Source of the DNA: Maribacter sp.
GTDB taxonomy: Bacteria; Bacteroidota; Bacteroidia; Flavobacteriales; Flavobacteriaceae
Length of the DNA: 54,045 nucleotides
Reading direction: 5' to 3'
Assembly: GCA_024643345.1 (NCBI GenBank)
Contig: JAHENB010000020.1
Coordinates: 1-54,045 of the forward strand
Shown: positions 49,375 to 54,045 of the stretch, one piece after another
How positions within the stretch are numbered: the stretch's first letter is position 1
Layout of the letters: each line of letters opens with the position of its first letter
The notes under the pieces: generated by a model
The model's input: the letters and a program-made list of their open reading frames with translations, nothing else
Database searches by the model: none
Told to the model about the DNA's origin: nothing
Position numbers and translations under genes: made by a program

Positions 49375-52008
49375 ATGAACATAAGAGAAATCAATGCAAT
49401 GCGAGGACCTAATTATTGGTCGGTACGCCGCCATAAACTTATTGTGATGGTTTTGGACCTGGAGGAGATGGAGGCCCAACCTTCCAACAAGATCGACGGA
49501 TTCGCCGATCGGCTCAAGACCATGTTTCCCACTATGTTCGAACACCGTTGTTCTGTGGGCACCCCCGGTGGTTTTTTCGAAAGGGTGGAAGAAGGTACCT
49601 GGATGGGCCATATCGTGGAACACATCGCCCTGGAAATACAGACCTTGGCCGGAATGGATGTGGGCTTTGGCCGTACAAGGGGTTATGGGGAACCAGGAGT
49701 CTATAATGTGGTCTTTGCCTATATGGAAGAAAAAGTAGGCCGTTATGCGGCGAAAGCAGCAGTGGAAATCTGTGAAGCGCTGATCAAAGGGGAAGACTAT
49801 GACTTAAAGTACGATATACAAAAAATGCGGGAACTCCGAGAGGCCGAGCGATTGGGACCCAGTACGGGATCGATCGTTGAAGAGGCCGCAAGTAGGGGCA
49901 TTCCTTGGATCAGATTGAACAAATATTCGCTTTGCCAGTTAGGTTACGGGGCGAACCAGAAACGGATTCAAGCCACTGTAACCAGTGAAACCAGTAGCAT
50001 TGGCGTTGAACTGGCCTGTGACAAAGAAGATACCAAATATCTTTTAGAACAGGCCCAGGTAGAGGTACCCAGGGGCGATATCATCAGAAAGGAGAGTAGT
50101 TTGGAAGAAGCTTGCCGCTATGTGGGTTTCCCTTTGGTGGTAAAACCCGTGGGTGGAAATCATGGCCGTGGCATTACCGTAAACATCAATTCACTTGAAG
50201 ATGCCATCGTGGCCTTTCATGCGGCCAAGGAAGTTTCCCCTGCGGTAATCATAGAAAAATATATCGTGGGATTCGATTACCGCTTGCTCGTCATCAATCA
50301 TATTCTGGTGGCTGCCGCACGTCGTACCCCTGCCCATGTAATCGGGGATGGAAAGTCCAATTTACAACAATTGATCGATAAGGTAAACAGCGACCCTAGA
50401 AGGGGTTATGGCCATGAAAATGTATTGACGCAAATTACAATCAATGAACTGACCTCCAACATCATAAAATCAAAAGGTTATACCCTCGGCTCCATTCTGG
50501 ACAAAGGTGAGATGTTGATACTCAAGGATACGGCCAATTTGAGCACCGGTGGAACCGCGGAAGATGTAACCGATATCGTTCACCCTGCCAATGTGGCCAT
50601 GGCAGAAAGGATTTCAAAGATCATTGATCTCGACATTTGTGGCATAGACATCATGACCACTGATATTACCCAGCCCCTGTCAGAGACGGGAGGGGCCGTA
50701 CTGGAAGTCAATGCCGCTCCAGGATTTCGGATGCACTTGGCTCCTACTTCAGGCCTCCCAAGAAACGTGGCCGCACCTGTGATCGATAAACTGTTTCCAA
50801 AAGGCAATAGTGGAAGAATTCCCATTATAGCAGTCACGGGAACCAATGGCAAGACTACCACGACCCGATTAATTGCCCATATGGCAAAAATGAAGGGGTT
50901 TCATGTAGGCTATACCACCAGTGATGGGGTATATATCCAAAACAGGCTGCTGATGACAGGCGATTGCACCGGCCCTGCCAGTACGGAATTCGTGCTTAAA
51001 GACCCTACGGTAAATTTTGCGGTCTTGGAATGTGCCAGGGGCGGACTCCTGCGTGCCGGATTGGGATTCACCAACTGTGATATAGGAATCGTAACCAACG
51101 TAGCGGCTGACCATTTGGGCCTTAAGGGCATCCATTCCATAGAACAATTGGCCAAGGTAAAAGGCGTAATCCCGGAAACGGTATTGCCCAACGGCTATGC
51201 CATTTTAAATGCAGATGACGACCTCGTCTATGACATGAGGCGTACCGTATCATGCAAAGTGGCTCTCTTTTCGATGGATGAGAACAATCCCAGAATAAAG
51301 GCACTTCAGCGATTGGGAGGCATTTCAGCCGTTTATGAAAATGGCTACGTGACCGTTTGTAGGGGGGAATGGAAAATGCGGATTATGAAAGCCGAAGACA
51401 TTCCATTGACCTATGGGGGGAAGGCGGTCTTTATGATCCAAAACGTGTTGCCCGCCGTACTGGCCGCAAATATTCAGGGCTTCAGCATTGAGGATATGAA
51501 GGCTGCCTTGGAGACCTTTATCCCCTCACCTTCCCAAACCCCGGGGCGTCTGAATATATTCAAGTTCAATAATTTTACCATTTTATTGGATTATGCCCAT
51601 AATCCTGCAGGAATGAGGGCATTGCAAAAATTTACCGATACATTGGAAGCCACGGTGAAAGTGGGCATTATTGCAGGTATCGGGGACCGACGTTTGGAAG
51701 ACAACAACGAAATGGGCAGCATAGCGGCCGAAATGTTCGATGAGGTCATCATTCGGCAAGACCGGCATTTAAGGGGGAAAACCGAGGAAGAATTGATCAA
51801 GATGTTGCATGATGGCATCAAGATGCGAGATCCCAAAAAAAAGACCAAAATTATTCCATCGGAGAAGGAAGCGATCACTTTTGCAGTAAAGAATGCCATT
51901 CCCGGCTCACTGATTATCCTCTGCAGCGATGTGATACCCGATGCTTTAAACCTAGTTAAGAAATTCAAGGAACAAGAGGCCGCTGGAGCCTTGGTTTTTG
52001 ACCATTGA
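49375..52008 (+). CDS. cphA: Cyanophycin synthetase
   Basis: Length 877 residues, typical of CphA1. N-terminal domain (1-160) with the H79-I-V-E82-H83 motif, the HxxEH site reported to make primers by hydrolysis in some CphA1 enzymes. An ATP-grasp domain (~165-480) adds Asp: VEVPRGDIIRKES, FPLVVKPVGGNHGRGITVNI, PAVIIEKYIVGFDYRLLVI and LEVNAAPGFRMHLAP. A Mur-ligase-like domain (~485-877) adds Arg: P-loop VTGTNGKTTTTRLIAH, then NVAADHLGLKGI, LLDYAHNPAGMRALQ. All three active sites look intact. The enzyme makes the nitrogen reserve polymer multi-L-arginyl-poly-L-aspartate. Confidence 0.97.
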   Translation: MNIREINAMRGPNYWSVRRHKLIVMVLDLEEMEAQPSNKIDGFADRLKTMFPTMFEHRCSVGTPGGFFERVEEGTWMGHIVEHIALEIQTLAGMDVGFGRTRGYGEPGVYNVVFAYMEEKVGRYAAKAAVEICEALIKGEDYDLKYDIQKMRELREAERLGPSTGSIVEEAASRGIPWIRLNKYSLCQLGYGANQKRIQATVTSETSSIGVELACDKEDTKYLLEQAQVEVPRGDIIRKESSLEEACRYVGFPLVVKPVGGNHGRGITVNINSLEDAIVAFHAAKEVSPAVIIEKYIVGFDYRLLVINHILVAAARRTPAHVIGDGKSNLQQLIDKVNSDPRRGYGHENVLTQITINELTSNIIKSKGYTLGSILDKGEMLILKDTANLSTGGTAEDVTDIVHPANVAMAERISKIIDLDICGIDIMTTDITQPLSETGGAVLEVNAAPGFRMHLAPTSGLPRNVAAPVIDKLFPKGNSGRIPIIAVTGTNGKTTTTRLIAHMAKMKGFHVGYTTSDGVYIQNRLLMTGDCTGPASTEFVLKDPTVNFAVLECARGGLLRAGLGFTNCDIGIVTNVAADHLGLKGIHSIEQLAKVKGVIPETVLPNGYAILNADDDLVYDMRRTVSCKVALFSMDENNPRIKALQRLGGISAVYENGYVTVCRGEWKMRIMKAEDIPLTYGGKAVFMIQNVLPAVLAANIQGFSIEDMKAALETFIPSPSQTPGRLNIFKFNNFTILLDYAHNPAGMRALQKFTDTLEATVKVGIIAGIGDRRLEDNNEMGSIAAEMFDEVIIRQDRHLRGKTEEELIKMLHDGIKMRDPKKKTKIIPSEKEAITFAVKNAIPGSLIILCSDVIPDALNLVKKFKEQEAAGALVFDH

Positions 52009-52028
52009 CATTGATCAATTCGGGATTT

Positions 52029-52057
52029 CTTAAGTCAAAATACTGCCTAGACTTAAG
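52029..52057. other. Hairpin between convergent cphA and the oxidoreductase gene
   Basis: CTTAAGTC (52029-52036) pairs with GACTTAAG (52050-52057) around a 13-nt loop. An overlapping alternative stem (ACTGCCT with AGGTAGT, one G-T pair) is possible. There is no T tract, so this is not a standard terminator. Confidence 0.4.
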
Positions 52058-52113
52058 GTAGTGGTACGGCAAGATATTCATCCCGTTGCCGGTTATATAA
52101 CCCTATTTATTTT

Positions 52114-53607
52114 TTAAACGGGCATCGGGGGCAATTCCCAACCATTATGATAGGAATGTTTTATATATTCCCTGGCCGAATCGTAAGCATTGAGCTCTAC
52201 CTGTTCCACGTTCCACTGGGGCAGCCCCTGAACCATTTCAAATCCGAAGGTTTTCACCACTTGCATGGTCTCATTGGAGCCTATATTGGTAAACTGCATT
52301 TGTGTACCGTCCCATTTTAATATTTTGTTCAGTCCCTTGAGCCTAATGGCCAGAACTCCCAATAAGACCATCTCGTTAAAAGGGCCGGCATATTCAAAAC
52401 TGGATGAACCTTTGGTTCTGTTCTCCGGCGATTCTTTGCAGGCCCTGATCCAGTCCTGCTCATGGGGTCCGTCGATATAACCGATTGCACCGGGTATTCT
52501 TCTCAGATAAGGGGCCACTTCCGGAATTCGACCCGAAAGCAATCTCGGGTTGAAGCCACCACAATCACAGATCAACGTATCCTTGGTGCCGATGAACATG
52601 CAGCCTCCAAGTCCGTCCCGAATCAACGGTATGCCTTCGGGCAAAAGTTCGGGGCGGTCGGGTAAAAAGCCCCCATCGTACCAGTGCACTTTCACCGCTG
52701 GCATTTTCTGTTGTCCCCGGTCTGGCCTGTCTGGAAAATCGAAACGTACCTTTTCGGCCTGGGGCGCACTTTCGGTATTGGCAGTTGTGGAACTGCCGGA
52801 AATGGCTTCCGGGTATCCCAATTGCAGTGCCCGATAGATGGGGTCCAGAATATGGCATGCCATATCCCCAAAGGCACCGGTACCGAAATCCCACCAGCCA
52901 CGCCAATTCCATGGGGTATATATGGCATTATAGGGCCGCATGGGCGCGGGACCGATAAAAAGGTCCCAATCAAATTCTTTGGGAACCGGCATGGCTTCCT
53001 TTGGGCGTTCGAGGCCCTGGGGCCAAATGGGCCGATCGGTCCATGCATGGGCTTCGGTGACTTCCCCAATTTCTCCGTTCCATATCCATTCACATACTTG
53101 GCGTACCCCATCCCCTGAATTGCCCTGGTTGCCCATTTGGGTCGCCACGGGATAACGGGAGGCCAGTTTGGTGAGCAACCTCGATTCGTAAACCGAATGG
53201 GTAAGCGGCTTTTGGCAATAGACATGCTTGTCTAAGGTCATCGCCGTCGCAGCAATCAGCGCATGGGTATGGTCGGCGGTTGCCACGACCACCGCATCCA
53301 TTGAATTGCCCAAATCGTCGAACATCTTACGCCAATCAAAATATTTTTTTGCCTGTGGGTAATCATTGAAACAAGGCGCGCTATAATTCCAATCGATATC
53401 GCATAGCCCGATAATGTTCTCAGTGTTCATGGCGCCCAAGTTGTTTCGACCTTTACCGCCCACGCCCACGGCCACGATATTCAGTTTGTCGCTGGGTGCC
53501 TTATGTCCCAGGCCACTCACCACGGTGCTGGGCACGATATAGAAACCGGCACTAGCGACCAAGGAATTTTTTACAAAGTTTCTGCGTGTTTGTTGTTTTT
53601 TGGACAT
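52114..53607 (-). CDS. Tat-exported Gfo/Idh/MocA family oxidoreductase
   Basis: The ATG at 53607 (MSKKQQTRRNFVKNSLVAS) opens a twin-arginine signal; 497 residues. The longer frame from 53676 has no signal character. NAD(P)-binding Rossmann: LNIVAVGVGGKGRNNLGAM, then IIGLCDIDW and the DAVVVATADHTHALIA strand. The usual EKP motif reads CQKPLTH, as in exported Bacteroidota members. The C-terminal beta-sheet domain contains WNWRGWWDFGTGAFGDMACHILDP. Such exported enzymes carry a bound NAD cofactor and act on sugars; substrate unknown. Monocistronic, convergent with cphA. Confidence 0.92.
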   Translation of the reverse strand: MSKKQQTRRNFVKNSLVASAGFYIVPSTVVSGLGHKAPSDKLNIVAVGVGGKGRNNLGAMNTENIIGLCDIDWNYSAPCFNDYPQAKKYFDWRKMFDDLGNSMDAVVVATADHTHALIAATAMTLDKHVYCQKPLTHSVYESRLLTKLASRYPVATQMGNQGNSGDGVRQVCEWIWNGEIGEVTEAHAWTDRPIWPQGLERPKEAMPVPKEFDWDLFIGPAPMRPYNAIYTPWNWRGWWDFGTGAFGDMACHILDPIYRALQLGYPEAISGSSTTANTESAPQAEKVRFDFPDRPDRGQQKMPAVKVHWYDGGFLPDRPELLPEGIPLIRDGLGGCMFIGTKDTLICDCGGFNPRLLSGRIPEVAPYLRRIPGAIGYIDGPHEQDWIRACKESPENRTKGSSSFEYAGPFNEMVLLGVLAIRLKGLNKILKWDGTQMQFTNIGSNETMQVVKTFGFEMVQGLPQWNVEQVELNAYDSAREYIKHSYHNGWELPPMPV

Positions 53608-53796
53608 ATCGGCCGGTATTTTTGATGTTCGATGTTCATTCCAATACCCTTTGGGTCCTCTTGGAATGAACTTCATAAATGTATTAAAAAAATAGGTTCG
53701 GTTTTCTATGCGGAAAAAGCATGAAATAAACTACAACTGTGTTGATACCAAGAGAAACCATAGACAATGCCCGTTGCATGGTTTGCCGGGAGACCA

Positions 53797-53997
53797 AAAC
53801 CAATGGTCACAAACCATACTGAAATAATGAAGGGACCTTATATGCTAAGACATAGCTTTGCAACCCATCTATTGGAAGATGGTACCGATATTCGGCACAT
53901 TCAATTATTATTGGGGCACAGTTCGACCAAGACAACAGCAATCTAAACCCATGTAGCGACCAATACTTTTAAGAATATTGAAAATCCCTTAGATTAG
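53797..53997 (+). pseudogene. Remnant of a tyrosine recombinase (Xer/phage-integrase type), catalytic Tyr replaced by stop
   Basis: In one frame the sequence reads [18 protein letters not shown], then [20 protein letters not shown]-stop-THVATNTFKNIENPLD-stop. It is the C-terminal box II of a tyrosine recombinase: [13 protein letters not shown] with Arg and His, and LGHSSxxTTxxYTHV. The codon at 53944-53946 is TAA exactly where the nucleophilic Tyr (TAT/TAC) belongs. The catalytic core upstream of 53797 is missing; the frame is closed by a TAG at 53761. The normal end (NIENPLD) survives, so the decay looks recent or partly tolerated. Not expected to be functional. Confidence 0.85.
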
Positions 53998-54013
53998 TGT
54001 TTCTAAAATAGAA

Positions 54014-54035
54014 ATATAGTAACTTGTTACTATAT
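54014..54035. repeat. Perfect 10-bp inverted repeat after the recombinase remnant
   Basis: ATATAGTAAC (54014-54023) and GTTACTATAT (54026-54035) are exact inverses with a 2-nt centre (TT). It lies 16 bp after the remnant's final stop. Without a T tract it is a weak terminator candidate; it could be a binding or end site of the lost element. Confidence 0.6.
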
Positions 54036-54045
54036 ACAATTGTTA

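Noticed and set aside
1-54045. CRISPR array, tRNA, rRNA or an intact insertion sequence
   Set aside because: No regularly spaced long repeats, no tRNA-like cloverleaf noticed and no transposase frame. The only mobile trace is the recombinase remnant at 53.8-54.0 kb.

Overview
The window looks like chromosome from a marine member of the Flavobacteriaceae (Bacteroidota). Evidence: a Na+-translocating NADH:quinone reductase operon (nqrA-F); type IX secretion parts (a DUF5103 'plug' protein, PorT, and a protein with a type B C-terminal sorting domain); a lipoprotein Omp85 of the TamL kind; a short RpoD without region 1.1; an AccD lacking its zinc finger; Bacteroidota-type Tat signals; and many TAnnTTTG promoter boxes with almost no Shine-Dalgarno sequences. 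The genus cannot be fixed from the sequence; a Muricauda/Maribacter-like relative is a guess.

Layout. 1-1.6 kb: the cut-off end of a collagen-repeat protein and a secreted CHU_C-type protein. 1.7-4.2 kb: a Tat-exported M15 peptidase, an M48 peptidase, a 55-residue membrane micro-protein, and an ankyrin protein flanked by a 14-bp direct repeat. 4.4-7.6 kb: gpmI, map and a methyltransferase. 7.6-15.2 kb (minus strand): nqrABCDEF, then a terminator, a small Nqr-associated gene and apbE, the flavin transferase that matures NqrB and NqrC. 15.3-23.3 kb: T9SS plug, apaG, pruA, DinB-like protein, a 43-codon ORF behind an 11-bp-phased box array, rsmG, a fatty-acid desaturase and an aspartate aminotransferase. 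23.3-26.1 kb: trkA-trkH K+ uptake. 26.4-31.2 kb: menG, porT, a TrmH-type methyltransferase and tamL. 31.3-37.8 kb: housekeeping genes fbaA, accD, rpsO, pnp and rpoD, and a VF530-type DNA-binding protein. 38-45.2 kb: a propeller/HEAT/cytochrome c lipoprotein, a large BNR-repeat exoprotein, a TMEM175-type K+ channel and a VOC protein. 45.2-46.3 kb: rpe and a CBS-domain protein. 46.5-52 kb: a YpdA-type reductase overlapping an isoaspartyl peptidase, then cyanophycinase and cyanophycin synthetase, together a complete gene set for making and degrading the Arg/Asp polymer cyanophycin. 52.1-54 kb: a Tat-exported Gfo/Idh/MocA oxidoreductase and a decayed tyrosine recombinase whose catalytic Tyr codon is now a stop, followed by a 10-bp perfect inverted repeat.

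Most of the window is ordinary core genome. The parts most worth a second look are the cyanophycin locus, unusual residues at the NqrB and NqrC flavinylation motifs, the small gene between nqrF and apbE, the phased GTTA array before the 43-codon ORF, the 14-bp repeat shared between the ankyrin gene flanks and the rpoD terminators, and the recombinase remnant. No tRNA, rRNA, CRISPR array or intact insertion sequence was seen.
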